Origin: Pseudomonas marginalis
GTDB taxonomy: Bacteria > Pseudomonadota > Gammaproteobacteria > Pseudomonadales > Pseudomonadaceae
NCBI RefSeq assembly: GCF_024169655.1
Contig: NZ_JALJWV010000001.1
Location: 1,989,001-2,053,000, forward strand
Direction of reading: 5' to 3'
DNA length: 64,000 nt
This document shows positions 16,895-27,175 of this stretch, piece by piece. The first letter of the stretch is position 1; each line of letters opens with the position of its first letter. Both the position numbers and the translations under genes were made by a program. The notes beneath the pieces are model-generated. The model ran no database searches, was not told where the DNA came from, and was given only the letters and a program-made list of their open reading frames with translations.

Positions 16895-17197
16895 ATGAAG
16901 CGCCTTACAGTGCTGGTCGCCGCCGGGATCGTCGCCTCTTTGGCGGCACAGGCCCAAGGAGTGGACCCCGACAAACCACTCCGCGTGCCCGGCACTGTTA
17001 CTATTGTCGCCTTCGACCAGCTTGAAGCCACGGCCCTGGCCCTGCATCCCGGTTCTACCCTGCTGGACACCGACCTGGATGAGGAATATGGCAAGTACCT
17101 CTACCAGGTCGAACTGGAGGATGCCGACGGCATCGAATGGGAGGTTGAATTGGACGCGCTCACCGGGCATGTTCTCAAGAATCATCAGGATACGTAA
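16895..17197 (+). CDS. PepSY-domain exported protein (BqsP-like)
   Basis: A 100-residue protein with a cleavable signal (MKRLTVLVAAGIVASLAAQAQ) and one PepSY domain: FDQLEATALALHPGSTLLDTD, then LYQVELEDADGIEWEVELDA. PepSY domains are thought to bind or inhibit peptidases or sense ligands outside the cytoplasm. Its stop overlaps the next start (TAATG). It is the first gene of a four-gene operon that matches bqsPQRS in order. The equivalence to bqsP comes from gene order only. Confidence 0.82.
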   Translation: MKRLTVLVAAGIVASLAAQAQGVDPDKPLRVPGTVTIVAFDQLEATALALHPGSTLLDTDLDEEYGKYLYQVELEDADGIEWEVELDALTGHVLKNHQDT

Positions 17198-17508
17198 TGA
17201 AGGTATATCGACGCGCCGTTGGCTGGGTGGGGCTGGTGCTCCTGGCGTTTTGCTCAAGCCTGCCAGCCCGCGACCTCAACCAGGATGAAGCCCTGGCTCT
17301 GCGCCAGCAGGGGGTGATCCTGCCGCTCGAGCAACTGTTGCAGCAGGCCATGGCGCGCCACCCCGGCTCGCGGCTGCTGGAGGCTGAGCTTGAGAAAAAG
17401 GACGGCCAATATGCGTATGAAGTGGAACTGGTGACGACCGAAGGCGTGGTGCGCGAGATCAAACTCGACGCGACCAGCGGTGCGCTGATCAAAGACGAGG
17501 AAGACTGA
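17197..17508 (+). CDS. Second PepSY-domain exported protein (BqsQ-like)
   Basis: A 103-residue protein with a signal peptide ([16 protein letters not shown]) and a single PepSY domain ([20 protein letters not shown], then [20 protein letters not shown]). It is clearly a paralogue of the preceding gene; both share the pattern HPGS(T/R)LL near the middle. It overlaps its neighbours on both sides by one base, so it is translated in step with the response regulator downstream. Confidence 0.82.
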   Translation: MKVYRRAVGWVGLVLLAFCSSLPARDLNQDEALALRQQGVILPLEQLLQQAMARHPGSRLLEAELEKKDGQYAYEVELVTTEGVVREIKLDATSGALIKDEED

Positions 17509-18176
17509 TGCGCCTGCTGTTGGTGGAAGACAATGTACCGCTGGCCGATGAGCTGATGGCCGGCCTGCAGCGCCAGGGCTATGCCGTCGATTGGCTGGCC
17601 GATGGGCGCGATGCTGCGTACCAGGGCCGCAGCGAACCCTATGACTTGATCATCCTTGACCTCGGCCTGCCCGGCTTGCCCGGGCTTGAGGTGCTGGCGC
17701 AATGGCGCGCGGCCGCGCTGGCCACCCCGGTGCTGATCCTCACCGCCCGCGATTCCTGGGCCGAGCGCATCGAAGGGCTCAAGGCCGGGGCCGACGATTA
17801 CCTGAGCAAGCCGTTTCATCCCGAAGAGCTGCACTTGCGCGTCCAGGCGCTGTTGCGCCGCTCCCACGGCCAGGCCAACCAGCCGACCTTGCAAGCGGCC
17901 GGCCTGCACCTGGATGAAGGGCGTCAATGCGTGCTGCGCGACGGCGACGAAATCCAGCTGACCGCCGCCGAGTTCCGCCTGCTGCGCTATTTCATGCTGC
18001 ACCCGGAACAGATCCTCTCGAAAAGCCATCTGGCCGAGCACTTATATGACGGCGAGACCGAGCGCGATTCCAATGTGCTCGAAGTCCACGTCAACCACCT
18101 GCGCCGAAAATTGGGCCGCAGTGTGATCGAAACCCGGCGCGGCCAGGGGTATCTGTTTGGCGCCAGTCCTGCATGA
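17508..18176 (+). CDS. bqsR: OmpR-family response regulator (BqsR/CarR-like)
   Basis: A 222-residue regulator. The receiver domain has Asp8, phospho-acceptor Asp51 ([10 protein letters not shown]) and Lys101 (YLSKPF). The C-terminal winged helix runs from about 125 to 218 and ends [10 protein letters not shown]. In P. aeruginosa the matching gene (PA2657) is called bqsR or carR and answers to ferrous iron or calcium. The symbol is supported by the preceding PepSY pair, the following kinase, the TTCAG-N6-TTAAG site upstream and the adjacent tlpQ-like gene. The signal in this strain is not shown. Confidence 0.82.
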   Translation: MRLLLVEDNVPLADELMAGLQRQGYAVDWLADGRDAAYQGRSEPYDLIILDLGLPGLPGLEVLAQWRAAALATPVLILTARDSWAERIEGLKAGADDYLSKPFHPEELHLRVQALLRRSHGQANQPTLQAAGLHLDEGRQCVLRDGDEIQLTAAEFRLLRYFMLHPEQILSKSHLAEHLYDGETERDSNVLEVHVNHLRRKLGRSVIETRRGQGYLFGASPA

Positions 18177-19486
18177 GGTCGATCCAGCGGCACCTGAGCC
18201 TGGGGCTGATCAGCGTGATGGTGGTGGTTGGCGTGGTGCTGGCGCAAACCAGCCTATGGTTGTTCGAAGCCGGTTTGCAGCGCTATTTGGAAGCCGGTTT
18301 GCGCAACGACAGCGAGAACCTGCTGGTCGCGCTGGTGCGCGGGCCGAATGGTGTGCAACTCGACGAGCAACGCTTGTCGCCGGCCTATCAGCGGCCGTTC
18401 TCGGGGCATTATTTCCGTATCGATTTCGCCGACACCCGCTGGCGCTCCCGCTCATTGTGGGACCAGGAGCTGCCACGCCTGCCCGAGGTCGGGCTCAAGG
18501 GCAACCTGCAACTGGGGCCGGAAGGCCAGCAACTGTTGGTACTGCGCTCGGACTACAAGCGCTTCGGCCAATCGATTTCCATCAGCGTGGCCCAGGACTA
18601 CACGCCCGTGCGGGAAAGTTTTCGGCTGATGCGTCAGATCGGCCTGGTGCTGGGGGTGGCGGCCCTGTTGCTGGTGTTGATCCTGCAACGGGTCACGGTC
18701 CGTCGCGCTTTGCGCCCGCTGGAAGTTGCGCGCAACCAGATCGCCCAGCTGCAACAGGGCCAGCGCTCGCAACTCGACACCCAGGTGCCGCTGGAGCTGG
18801 AGCCGCTGGTGGCGCAGATCAACCACCTGCTGGCCCACACTGAAGACAGCCTCAAGCGTTCACGCAATGCCCTGGGCAACCTCGGCCACGCGCTGAAAAC
18901 CCCGCTGTCGGTGCTGTTGAGCGCGGCGTCGAGCGAAGCGCTCAAGGATCAGCCGCACTTGCGCACGCTGTTGCGCGAGCAGCTTGAACAGGTGCAACAG
19001 CGCCTCAACCGCGAACTCAACCGCGCGCGCCTGGCCGGCGAAACCCTGCCGGGCGCCTTGTTTGATTGCGCAAAAGAACTGCCGGGCTTGCTGGCGACCC
19101 TGAACATGGTCCACGGCGACCACCTGGACTTGAGCCACCACGCCGCTCCAGGCCTGCAATTGCCCTGGGACCGCGAAGACTTGCTGGAGCTGCTCGGCAA
19201 CCTGCTGGACAACGCCTGCAAATGGGCGGATGCCGAGGTGCGCCTGAGCGTCAGCGAGACGCCGCACAGTTACCTGCTGGCGGTGGAAGACGACGGCCCC
19301 GGCATTCCCAAAGCCCAGCGTGACCAGGTGTTCAGCCGTGGCACGCGCCTGGATGAACAGATCGACGGCCACGGCCTGGGCCTGGGGATCGTGCGCGATA
19401 TCGTCGAGGTATGGGGCGGGGTGTTGCAGTTGCAGGAAAGCCAACTGGGTGGGCTCAAGGTGCTGATCGAACTGCCCAAGCGCTGA
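18173..19486 (+). CDS. bqsS: Sensor histidine kinase (BqsS/CarS-like)
   Basis: A 437-residue membrane kinase. Transmembrane segments lie at about 8-29 and 155-172, enclosing a ~125-residue periplasmic domain. A HAMP-like linker follows, then the phospho-acceptor helix with His239 ([12 protein letters not shown]), N box NLLDNACKW near 343, G1 box DDGPGIP and G2 box GHGLGLGI. The RExxE iron motif described for BqsS is not visible in the periplasmic segment, so the ligand could differ. It overlaps bqsR by four bases (ATGA). The 201-bp repeat array begins right at its stop codon. Confidence 0.82.
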   Translation: MRSIQRHLSLGLISVMVVVGVVLAQTSLWLFEAGLQRYLEAGLRNDSENLLVALVRGPNGVQLDEQRLSPAYQRPFSGHYFRIDFADTRWRSRSLWDQELPRLPEVGLKGNLQLGPEGQQLLVLRSDYKRFGQSISISVAQDYTPVRESFRLMRQIGLVLGVAALLLVLILQRVTVRRALRPLEVARNQIAQLQQGQRSQLDTQVPLELEPLVAQINHLLAHTEDSLKRSRNALGNLGHALKTPLSVLLSAASSEALKDQPHLRTLLREQLEQVQQRLNRELNRARLAGETLPGALFDCAKELPGLLATLNMVHGDHLDLSHHAAPGLQLPWDREDLLELLGNLLDNACKWADAEVRLSVSETPHSYLLAVEDDGPGIPKAQRDQVFSRGTRLDEQIDGHGLGLGIVRDIVEVWGGVLQLQESQLGGLKVLIELPKR

Positions 19487-19500
19487 CGCCGATCAAAAAG

Positions 19501-19588
19501 GTGGGAGGGGGCTTGCCCCCGATAGCGGTGAATCAGTCGATGTAGCCTTTGACTGACCCACTGCAATCGGGGGCAAGCCCCCTCCCAC
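19501..19588. repeat. REPIN copy 1
   Basis: Two inverted REP arms, GTGGGAGGGGGCTTGCCCCC and its complement ending CCCCCTCCCAC, around a central segment. It may act as a terminator for both convergent genes. Confidence 0.85.
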
Positions 19589-19701
19589 ATTGGATCTCCT
19601 TCAGTGTCGGCGTTGATCACTCACACTTGGAAATGATCCATCAACCCCTGTTGCTGATTGGCCGGGCGGTGAGTCACCAAATGCTGGCCCCGATCAAAAA
19701 G

Positions 19702-19789
19702 GTGGGAGGGGGCTTGCTCCCGATAGCGGTGAATCAGTCGATGTAGCCTTTGACTGACCCACTGCAATCGGGGGCAAGCCCCCTCCCAC
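19702..19789. repeat. REPIN copy 2
   Basis: This lies 201 bases from copy 1. The left arm has GCTTGCTCCC in place of GCTTGCCCCC, so copies have begun to diverge. Confidence 0.85.
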
Positions 19790-19902
19790 ATTGGATCTCT
19801 TTCAGAGTCGGTGGCGGTCACTCATACCCGGAAATGATCCATCAACCCCTGTTGCTGATTGGCCGGGCGGTGAGTCACCAAATGCTGACGCCGATCAAAA
19901 AG

Positions 19903-19990
19903 GTAGGAGGGGGCTTGCCCCCGATAGCGGTGAATCAGTCGATGTAGACTTTGACTGGCACGCTGCAATCGGGGGCAAGCCCCCTCCCAC
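19903..19990. repeat. REPIN copy 3
   Basis: This lies 201 bases from copy 2. The left arm starts GTAGGAGGGGG instead of GTGGGAGGGGG, and the centre has TGTAGACTTTGACTGGCACG, the most diverged of the four. Confidence 0.85.
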
Positions 19991-20103
19991 ATTGGATCTC
20001 CTTCAGTGTCAGCGTTGATCACTCACACTTGGAAATGATCCATCAACCCTTGTTGCTGATTGGCCGAGCGGTGAGTCACCAAACGCTGACGCCGATCAAA
20101 AAG

Positions 20104-20191
20104 GTGGGAGGGGGCTTGCCCCCGATAGCGGTGAATCAGTCGATGTAGCCTTTGACTGACTCACTGCAATCGGGGGCAAGCCCCCTCCCAC
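20104..20191. repeat. REPIN copy 4
   Basis: This lies 201 bases from copy 3 and next to the true end of the chemoreceptor gene. It is probably close to the ancestral arrangement. Confidence 0.85.
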
Positions 20192-20223
20192 ATTGGATCT
20201 CCTTCAGAGTCGGTGGCGGTCAC

Positions 20224-22371
20224 TCACACTTGGAAATGATCCATCAACCCTTGTTGCTGATTGGCCAAACGGTTCAACGCCTGGCTGACCCGCGCCGATT
20301 CGTTGGCCTGTTCCGACAGCGACTCGGTCACATCGCGGATCGTCGCCACGTTGCTGTTGATCTCTTCGGCCACCGCGCTTTGCTCTTCGGCGGCACTGGC
20401 GATTTGCAGGTTCATGTCGCTGATCACCGTGACCGCTTCGCCGATCTGGCGCAGGGCGGTGACTGCCTCGCCGACTTGTTCGACGCTGCCCTGGGCCTGG
20501 CGATAGCTGTTGCCCATGGCGCCGACCACATCGGTGGTGCCGCTTTGCAGTTGCTCGATCACCAGGCGGGTTTCTTCCACCGATTCCTGGGTTCGTCGGG
20601 CGAGGTTGCGCACTTCGTCGGCCACCACCGCAAACCCACGGCCGGCCTCACCGGCGCGGGCGGCTTCGATGGCGGCGTTGAGGGCCAGCAGGTTGGTCTG
20701 CTCGGCGATGCCACGAATCACTTCGAGCACTGAGCCGATCTTCGCGCTGTTGGTCGCCAGGCCTTCAACCTGGGTCATGGCGGTGCTCATGTCCGCTGCC
20801 AGATGGCCGATGTTGGTGGTGGTGCGGTCGATGACTTTCAGGCCGTCACGGGTGGCCTGGTCCGCATCGCGTGCGGCTTGGGCGGCCTGGGCCGCACTGC
20901 GGGCGACGTCCTGGGCGGTGGCGCTCATTTCATGGGAGGCGGTGGCCACCTGGTCGACCTGGCGGTATTGCTGTTCCATGCCGGCGCTGGTCTCGCTGGC
21001 GATCGCGGCGGATTGGTCGGCGGTGCCACGGGCGTCCTGCACCGAGCGTTTGACCTCGGCGATGATCGGCTGCAGTTTGTCGAGGAAGCGGTTGAACCAG
21101 CCGGCCAGTTGCCCCAACTCGTCCTGTTTGTCGTAGGCCAGGCGGCGGGTCAGGTCGCCTTCGCCGCTGGCGATGTCTTCGAGCATGTGCGCCACGCCCA
21201 GGATCGGCCGGGTCACGCTGCGCGCCATCAGCCACACCAGCCCCAGGCCGATGACGGCGGCGAGCAGGCCCAGGCTCAATTCGAGCAAGGTGCCGCGGGT
21301 GTTATCGGCGTCCAGTTGCGCCTTGAGCGCTTCGGCCGGGCCCACCAGGATTTTTTCCGGCACATCCAGCAACACGCCCCACGGTTTGCCGTCGGGGATC
21401 GGCGTAAACGGCGCCAGGACCTTGAGTCGATGGTCGGCCCGCAGGCTGCTGATCCGCGTACTGCCGGCCAGGGCGCTGATCAATTGCGCGCCGCTGGCGG
21501 GGTCGACCTGGTCGAGGCGCTGGCTGAGTTTGCTCGCATCCGCGCTGTAGCCGGCCAGCAAGCCGGTGGGGCTGAGAATGCTGACCTGGGTCTGGCCGTC
21601 ATACAGCTTGTGGCTCGCCTGTTGGCTCACCGCCTGCAGGCTGTTGAGGTTGATGTCCACCGACAGCGAGGCGATGACTTTGCCATTCACCGTCAGCGGG
21701 AACACGATGCTGGTCATCAGCACGTTTTGGCCGTCGATGACATAGAAGTACGGTTCGATCACGCACGGTTTGAGGGTGGTGCGCGGGCAGGTGAACCAGG
21801 CGTTGGCCTTTTCCCCACTCGGACCGATGCTGGTGTCGGACATGTCGCTTTCGGGCAGCGACATGGCGGTGAGTTTGCCGGGCGTCGGCTGTGACCAATA
21901 GAGGGCGAACCGGCCTTTGTCGTTGCTGCCCAGCTCTGCCTGGTTGACGAACAGCTCATCCTTGCCGTCCAGGGCATTGGCTTCGAACACCAGGGACAAC
22001 CCGAGCAGGTCGGGGTTGGCCTGCAAGGCGGCCTTGACCTGGCGGGTCAAGTCTTCACGGGTGTCGAAGGCATCGATGAAGCGCTTTTCTGCCTGTTCAC
22101 GCAGGAACAGCACCTGGCGGGAAAACCCATGACCGTATTGATAGGCATCCATGAACTGCCGGCGGATGCCCAGCGCCTGCGCTTCGCCCTGGGCTTCGAT
22201 ACGCGCCTGGGCCGCTTCATCGAGCATGTGCATGCTGGAGGCTTTGACCCGTTGCGAACTCTGTTCCATGCGATACAGCGACAGACCCACCAGCAGGGTC
22301 ACGATTCCCAGCAGGCAGAGGCCTGCGAGCAGGGTGATTTTCCATTGAATGGACAGCTGTCTGAGGGACAT
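20224..22371 (-). CDS. tlpQ: Methyl-accepting chemotaxis protein, dCache type (TlpQ-like)
   Basis: A 715-residue chemoreceptor. The first membrane segment is at ~12-31, then a large double-Cache periplasmic domain to ~360, a second membrane segment ([17 protein letters not shown]), a HAMP domain and a long signalling coiled coil. The hairpin tip is [20 protein letters not shown]. There is no C-terminal CheR-binding pentapeptide. The length and the neighbourhood (bqs operon on one side, antiporter and ctpM-like gene on the other) match TlpQ of P. aeruginosa, which senses histamine and polyamines. The ligand here is inferred. Its last 14 codons recur in the adjacent 201-bp repeats. Confidence 0.85.
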   Translation of the reverse strand: MSLRQLSIQWKITLLAGLCLLGIVTLLVGLSLYRMEQSSQRVKASSMHMLDEAAQARIEAQGEAQALGIRRQFMDAYQYGHGFSRQVLFLREQAEKRFIDAFDTREDLTRQVKAALQANPDLLGLSLVFEANALDGKDELFVNQAELGSNDKGRFALYWSQPTPGKLTAMSLPESDMSDTSIGPSGEKANAWFTCPRTTLKPCVIEPYFYVIDGQNVLMTSIVFPLTVNGKVIASLSVDINLNSLQAVSQQASHKLYDGQTQVSILSPTGLLAGYSADASKLSQRLDQVDPASGAQLISALAGSTRISSLRADHRLKVLAPFTPIPDGKPWGVLLDVPEKILVGPAEALKAQLDADNTRGTLLELSLGLLAAVIGLGLVWLMARSVTRPILGVAHMLEDIASGEGDLTRRLAYDKQDELGQLAGWFNRFLDKLQPIIAEVKRSVQDARGTADQSAAIASETSAGMEQQYRQVDQVATASHEMSATAQDVARSAAQAAQAARDADQATRDGLKVIDRTTTNIGHLAADMSTAMTQVEGLATNSAKIGSVLEVIRGIAEQTNLLALNAAIEAARAGEAGRGFAVVADEVRNLARRTQESVEETRLVIEQLQSGTTDVVGAMGNSYRQAQGSVEQVGEAVTALRQIGEAVTVISDMNLQIASAAEEQSAVAEEINSNVATIRDVTESLSEQANESARVSQALNRLANQQQGLMDHFQV

Positions 22372-22408
22372 CGCGGGGCATCCTTAACCTGAAAACATAG
22401 AGAGCCTT

Positions 22409-22435
22409 GTATCGGCAGCTATGGGTTTTTCTTTA
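22409..22435 (-). promoter_or_regulatory. FliA (sigma-28) type promoter of the tlpQ-like gene
   Basis: On the minus strand: TAAAGAAA, 11 bases, GCCGATAC. The flagellar sigma factor consensus is TAAAGTTT-N11-GCCGATAA. Spacing is exact and the -10 differs at one base. It is 38 bases upstream of the start codon. Confidence 0.7.
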
Positions 22436-22610
22436 TTCAAACGTTCAATTTAAATCTGTAAGCGACGCCGTTTTTTGACATGCGAGCGCGCCTGCTGCAA
22501 AGTGCGCGCCCTCTAATAAGACCTCCTTTAAGCCTGCACGCCGGCAGTCATCCTCGATGGCCGCCAGCGCGCGGGCATGCCTGTTGTTTGTTTTTTTGCT
22601 TGAGGTAACC

Positions 22611-23933
22611 ATGATTAACGCAGTCATCGCCGCAGTCGGCACCATGCTGGTGCTCAGCCTGTCCCGCGTGCATGTGGTCATCGCCATTATCGTCGGCGCC
22701 CTGGTGGGCGGGCTGACCGGTGGCCTGGGCATCGACGCTACGCTCCAGGCCTTCAACGGTGGGCTGGGTGGTGGCGCGACGGTGGCTTTGTCCTACGCAT
22801 TGCTCGGTGCTTTCGCGGTGGCGATTGCCAAGTCCGGCCTGGCCCATGCCCTGGCGGACAAGGCGCTGCTGCTGGTTGATCGCCAGGAAGCCAGCGGCGG
22901 CAGCCATGTCAAATGGTTACTGATTGGCCTGCTGTGGGGGGTGGCGATTGCCTCGCAAAACATCCTGCCGATTCATATCGCGTTTATTCCGCTGCTGGTG
23001 CCGCCGTTGTTATACGTGCTGACCAAACTGCAACTGGACCGCCGCCTGATCGCCTGCGTGATGACCTTCGGTTTGATCACGCCTTACATGTTCCTGCCGG
23101 TGGGCTTCGGCAACATCTTCCTCAACCAGATCCTGCTGGCCAACGTGGCCAAGAGCGGCGTGGACATCAGTCAGGTCAACGTGACCCACGCCATGGGCCT
23201 GCCGGCGCTGGGCATGGTGGTCGGCCTGCTGGTGGCGGTGTTTGTCAGCTACCGTAAAAAACGCGTGTACGACCTGGAGAAAATCGAGCGAGTCGAACAG
23301 GTCGCGGTGCAGTACAACCCGCTGACGCTGCTAGTGGCCGGCCTGGCGATTGCCTCGGCGTTCATCATTCAACTGTGGCTGGACTCGATGATCATCGGCG
23401 CCTTGGCCGGGTTCCTGATTTTCTCGGTGTCGGGCATCGTGCGCTGGCGCGAGACGGACGACTTGTTCACCGAAGGCATGAAGATGATGGCGATGATCGG
23501 CTTCATCATGATCGCCTCCTCAGGGTTTGCCGAAGTGCTCAAGGCCACCGGTGACGTGCGCTCGCTGGTGGAAACGTCGGCGGCGTTCATCGGCCATAGC
23601 CGTGGGGTAGGGGCGTTGCTGATGTTGCTGGTGGGGTTGCTGGTGACCATGGGGATCGGCTCGTCGTTTTCCACGGTGCCGATCCTGGCCGCGATTTTCG
23701 TGCCGCTGTGTGTGCAATTGGGCTTCAGCCCGCTGGCGATCGTCTGCATCGTCGGCACGGCCGGTGCCTTGGGCGATGCCGGTTCGCCGGCGTCGGATTC
23801 GACCCTGGGCCCGACCTCCGGCCTGAATATCGACGGCCAGCACCACCATATCTGGGACACCGTGGTGCCGACGTTCCTGCATTACAACATCCCGCTGCTG
23901 GTGTTTGGCTGGGTGGCGGCGATGACGCTCTGA
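22611..23933 (+). CDS. Na+/H+ antiporter family transporter
   Basis: A 440-residue membrane protein with about 11-12 hydrophobic segments. It carries FSTVPILAAIFVPLC and GTAGALGDAGSPASDSTLGP, the latter typical of the Na_H_antiport_1 family. The ATG at 22611 follows TTGAGGTAACC. It stands between two chemoreceptor genes in the same order as the transporter PA2653 between tlpQ and ctpM. This placement suggests uptake of a sensed compound or ion-coupled transport, but the substrate is unknown. Confidence 0.82.
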   Translation: MINAVIAAVGTMLVLSLSRVHVVIAIIVGALVGGLTGGLGIDATLQAFNGGLGGGATVALSYALLGAFAVAIAKSGLAHALADKALLLVDRQEASGGSHVKWLLIGLLWGVAIASQNILPIHIAFIPLLVPPLLYVLTKLQLDRRLIACVMTFGLITPYMFLPVGFGNIFLNQILLANVAKSGVDISQVNVTHAMGLPALGMVVGLLVAVFVSYRKKRVYDLEKIERVEQVAVQYNPLTLLVAGLAIASAFIIQLWLDSMIIGALAGFLIFSVSGIVRWRETDDLFTEGMKMMAMIGFIMIASSGFAEVLKATGDVRSLVETSAAFIGHSRGVGALLMLLVGLLVTMGIGSSFSTVPILAAIFVPLCVQLGFSPLAIVCIVGTAGALGDAGSPASDSTLGPTSGLNIDGQHHHIWDTVVPTFLHYNIPLLVFGWVAAMTL

Positions 23934-23944
23934 CGAGGCCGTCC

Positions 23945-23971
23945 TACAGAATCCGCGCAGTTGGCCGTTAA
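23945..23971 (+). promoter_or_regulatory. FliA (sigma-28) type promoter of the ctpM-like gene
   Basis: TACAGAAT, 11 bases, GCCGTTAA. Spacing matches the flagellar sigma consensus exactly; the -10 differs at one position and the -35 at three. It lies 34 bases before the start codon of the chemoreceptor. Confidence 0.58.
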
Positions 23972-24005
23972 CCTCTCAAGCCGCCACTAATAAGAGAGAA
24001 AAGCC

Positions 24006-25685
24006 ATGCGTCTGAGCCTGAAGGTCAAAGTCCTGTGCCTCGCCATAGTGCCGGTGCTGTTGTTTGCGTTGGTGATCAGCCTGACCACGGTGTGGATCCT
24101 CAAGGGGCAAGCGCGCAACGAGGTGGATGAGACCCGCCAGCACTTGCTCGACGCCGCCAAAGCCACTCTGCAGAGTTATGTGGAAGTGGCCATGAGCACC
24201 ATCAAGCCGCTCTACGACGCCGCCGCCCCGGGTGATACGGCGGTGCGTGCCGAGGTAGTCAAGCTGCTGTCCAATACCAGCTACGGCAAGGACGGCTACT
24301 TCTTCGGCTACGACTCCGAGACCATCCGCCTGTTCAAGGGCAACAGCCCGGACGGCGTGGGCAAGAGCTTCAAGGACAACCGCGACCCCAATGGGGTCTA
24401 CGTCAACCGCGACCTGGTCAAGGTCGGCAAGGATGGCACTCACTACCTGCAATACAGTTCGACCCAGCCCGGGCAGACCGAATTGGTGCCCAAACTGGGT
24501 TATACCGAGTACCTGCCCAAGTGGGACATGGTCATCGGCACCTCGGTCAACCTGGATGGCATCGACGCCCAGGTCGCGGTGGTCGAGGCCAAGGTCCAGA
24601 AGCGCATGGAGGGCGTATTGCTGAGTATCCTCGGCGTGGCTGTGCTGGTGTTGCTGGTGATTGCCGCAGCGGGCATGGTCCTGGCCAATACCATCCTGCG
24701 TCCGCTGCACCTGATGAAAGCCAACCTCGACGACATCGCCGCCGGCGAAGGCGACCTGACGCGGCGCCTGGCTATCACCAGCCAGGATGAGCTCGGCGAT
24801 CTGGCCGGGGCGTTCAACCGTTTTGTCGACAAGATCCACGGCCTTGTACGCCAGATCACCGAAATGACCGCGCAACTCACCGGGCTGGTGGGCCAGGTGT
24901 CCGACCAGGCGCAGCGCTCGGAACAGGCCATGGAGCGTCAGCGTCACGAGACCGACCAGGTGGCCACCGCGATCAATCAGATGTCCGCCGCCGCCCAGGA
25001 AGTTGCGCACAGTGCCCAGGGTGCCTCCGTCGCGGCGCAACAGACCGACGCCGAGGGCCAGGCCGCCAAGCGCGTGGTGGACCGCAGCATCGCGCAGATC
25101 CATGCGTTGGTGAACGATATCCGCAGCAGCGGCGTGTCCCTCGACAGTCTGCAGCAGGACGTGTCGTCGATTGTCAGCGTGCTCAGCGTCATCCGCTCGA
25201 TTGCCGAACAGACCAACCTGTTGGCCCTTAACGCCGCGATCGAAGCGGCGCGGGCGGGGGAGGCCGGTCGCGGGTTCGCCGTGGTTGCCGACGAAGTGCG
25301 CGCCCTGGCCAGCCGCACCCAGACCAGCACCCAGGAAATCCAGGGCATGATCGACCGCCTGCAAAAAGGCACCGTAGCCGCCGTGGAGGCTATGCGCCGT
25401 TCCAGCGACGCTGGCGACGGCACCTCGGTCCAGGCCAACGAAGCCGGGGCGTCGTTGGACACCATCGCGCAGTTGATCGGCACCATCAACTCGATGAACG
25501 CGCAAATTGCCAGCGCCGCCGAAGAGCAGACCGCCGTGGCCGAGGAGATCAACCGCAGCGTGCATCAAATTGCCGTGGCGGTAGACAGCGTGGCCGATGA
25601 AACCCAGTTGGGCGCCCAGACGTCGCGCAGCCTGGCGGACCTCGGCCAGCGCTTGGGCCAACTGGTGGCCCAGTTCAGGATCTGA
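24006..25685 (+). CDS. ctpM: Methyl-accepting chemotaxis protein, sCache type (CtpM-like)
   Basis: A 559-residue chemoreceptor. The membrane segments are at ~9-32 and ~205-227. Between them is a single-Cache domain with [12 protein letters not shown] at about 92-103. HAMP follows ([11 protein letters not shown]), then the signalling domain with [18 protein letters not shown]. The length is close to CtpM of P. aeruginosa (PA2652), a malate receptor, and the local gene order is the same. A ribosome site AGAGAGAAAAGCC precedes ATG 24006. Ligand assignment is by analogy. Confidence 0.83.
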   Translation: MRLSLKVKVLCLAIVPVLLFALVISLTTVWILKGQARNEVDETRQHLLDAAKATLQSYVEVAMSTIKPLYDAAAPGDTAVRAEVVKLLSNTSYGKDGYFFGYDSETIRLFKGNSPDGVGKSFKDNRDPNGVYVNRDLVKVGKDGTHYLQYSSTQPGQTELVPKLGYTEYLPKWDMVIGTSVNLDGIDAQVAVVEAKVQKRMEGVLLSILGVAVLVLLVIAAAGMVLANTILRPLHLMKANLDDIAAGEGDLTRRLAITSQDELGDLAGAFNRFVDKIHGLVRQITEMTAQLTGLVGQVSDQAQRSEQAMERQRHETDQVATAINQMSAAAQEVAHSAQGASVAAQQTDAEGQAAKRVVDRSIAQIHALVNDIRSSGVSLDSLQQDVSSIVSVLSVIRSIAEQTNLLALNAAIEAARAGEAGRGFAVVADEVRALASRTQTSTQEIQGMIDRLQKGTVAAVEAMRRSSDAGDGTSVQANEAGASLDTIAQLIGTINSMNAQIASAAEEQTAVAEEINRSVHQIAVAVDSVADETQLGAQTSRSLADLGQRLGQLVAQFRI

Positions 25686-25691
25686 GGGGGG

Positions 25692-27014
25692 TTACTCGAC
25701 GTCGCGCATCAACAGGCCGAAACGCAGATCCATCTCCGTCGGCAAGGGCACATACACCGTGTGCCCATCCCCCGGCGCCACCTCGATGGCTTCGCCCTTG
25801 GCGTTGTGCAGTGTGGCCAGGTCGAAGTGAAAATTGCCGGCGGGGGTCATCAATTCCAGGTGATTGCCCAGCGCAAAACGGTTTTTCACCTTGACCTCGG
25901 CCAGCTCGCCCCGGCGCTCGCCGGTCAATTCCCCGACGAACTGCTGACGCTCCGACACCGAACTGCCGTTCTGGTAGTTCTGGTATTCGTCGTGTACATG
26001 GCGGCGCAGGAAACCTTCGGTGTAGCCGCGTTGCGCGAGTGACTCCAGGTTGGTCATCAGGCTGCGGTCAAACTCGCGACCCGCCACCGCATCATCGATG
26101 GCCTGGCGATACACCTGGGTGGTGCGCGCGCAGTAGAAGTGGGACTTGGTACGGCCTTCGATCTTCAACGAATGCACACCCATGCGCGTCAGGCGCTCCA
26201 CATGCTGCACCGCGCGCAGGTCCTTGGCGTTCATGATGTAGGTGCCGTGCTCGTCTTCGAAGGCGGGCATCTGTTCATCCGGGCGGTTGGCCTCCTGCAA
26301 CAGGAACACCTGATCGGTCGGTGCGCCAATGCCCAGTGTGGGTTCCGGCCGGTATTGCTGGACAATATCGCCGGTGGCGTTTTCCACTGCCGGCGTGGCC
26401 TGGTATTTCCAGCGGCAGGCGTTGGTGCAGGTGCCTTGGTTGGCGTCGCGCTTGTTCATATAGCCCGAGAGCAGGCAGCGCCCGGAATAGGCCATGCACA
26501 AGGCGCCGTGGACAAACACTTCCAGTTCCATGGCCGGCACCTGCTCACGGATTTCGCCGATCTCTTCCAGGGACAATTCCCGCGACAGAATCACCCGGCA
26601 GATCCCTTGCTGTTGCCAGAATTCCACACTGGCCCAGTTCACTGTATTGGCCTGCACCGACAAGTGGATGGGCATCTGCGGGAAGTGGCGACGCACCAGC
26701 ATGATCAGCCCCGGGTCGGACATGATCAGCGCATCCGGGCCCATGGCGATCACCGGGGCCAGGTCCTTGAGGAAGGTCTTCAGCTTGGCGTTGTGCGGCG
26801 CGATGTTGACCACCACGTAGAAACGCTTGCCCAGTGCATGGGCTTCCTCGATGCCCAGGGCCAGGTTGGCGTGGTCGAATTCGTTGTTGCGCACGCGCAG
26901 GCTGTAGCGCGGCTGGCCGGCGTATACCGCATCGGCGCCGTAGGCAAAGGCGTAGCGCATGTTTTTCAGGGTGCCCGCGGGGGCAAGCAGTTCGGGGGCA
27001 AGGACGAGAGACAT
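25692..27014 (-). CDS. trhP: tRNA 5-hydroxyuridine modification protein (U32 peptidase family)
   Basis: A 440-residue U32-family protein close to E. coli YegQ/TrhP, which hydroxylates U34 of several tRNAs using prephenate. The four-cysteine metal cluster region is present: HGALCMAYSGRCLLSGY and NQGTCTNACRWKY. The N-terminus reads PELLAPAGTLKNMRYAFAYG, the family hallmark. It is convergent with the ctpM-like gene, with only six bases between the stops. Confidence 0.9.
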   Translation of the reverse strand: MSLVLAPELLAPAGTLKNMRYAFAYGADAVYAGQPRYSLRVRNNEFDHANLALGIEEAHALGKRFYVVVNIAPHNAKLKTFLKDLAPVIAMGPDALIMSDPGLIMLVRRHFPQMPIHLSVQANTVNWASVEFWQQQGICRVILSRELSLEEIGEIREQVPAMELEVFVHGALCMAYSGRCLLSGYMNKRDANQGTCTNACRWKYQATPAVENATGDIVQQYRPEPTLGIGAPTDQVFLLQEANRPDEQMPAFEDEHGTYIMNAKDLRAVQHVERLTRMGVHSLKIEGRTKSHFYCARTTQVYRQAIDDAVAGREFDRSLMTNLESLAQRGYTEGFLRRHVHDEYQNYQNGSSVSERQQFVGELTGERRGELAEVKVKNRFALGNHLELMTPAGNFHFDLATLHNAKGEAIEVAPGDGHTVYVPLPTEMDLRFGLLMRDVE

Positions 27015-27175
27015 GGGGAGTGGGACCCAAAAGGTCGCGAGCGTAGCCGAAGGCGAACAGGGATTTATTGATCCAGGTCTACGCTTGCTGCAACAAAGAG
27101 GGCACTCCCAGCGATTGCGACGGACTAAGCATTTGGACGCAAACGCGCGTCCGGCTTTTTTGACATGGATCGGAC

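Larger units (their letters stand above)
19487..20223. repeat. Tandem array: 201-bp unit, four copies, each with a REPIN
   Basis: The space between the convergent kinase and chemoreceptor genes is built of a 201-bp unit repeated with exact spacing. Each unit has a REPIN, a spacer, then 43 bases identical or nearly so to the 3' end of the chemoreceptor gene, including its stop. These gene-end copies begin at 19621, 19822 and 20023; the functional one begins at 20224. The unit is three-divisible (67 codons). On the minus strand it holds an open frame ending [13 protein letters not shown] like the receptor. Confidence 0.9.

Noticed and set aside
19621..20022. Two 66-codon minus-strand ORFs in the repeat array
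   Set aside because: They exist because the 201-bp unit is divisible by three and contains a copy of the receptor gene end. REP sequences fill most of them, so they are not counted as genes.
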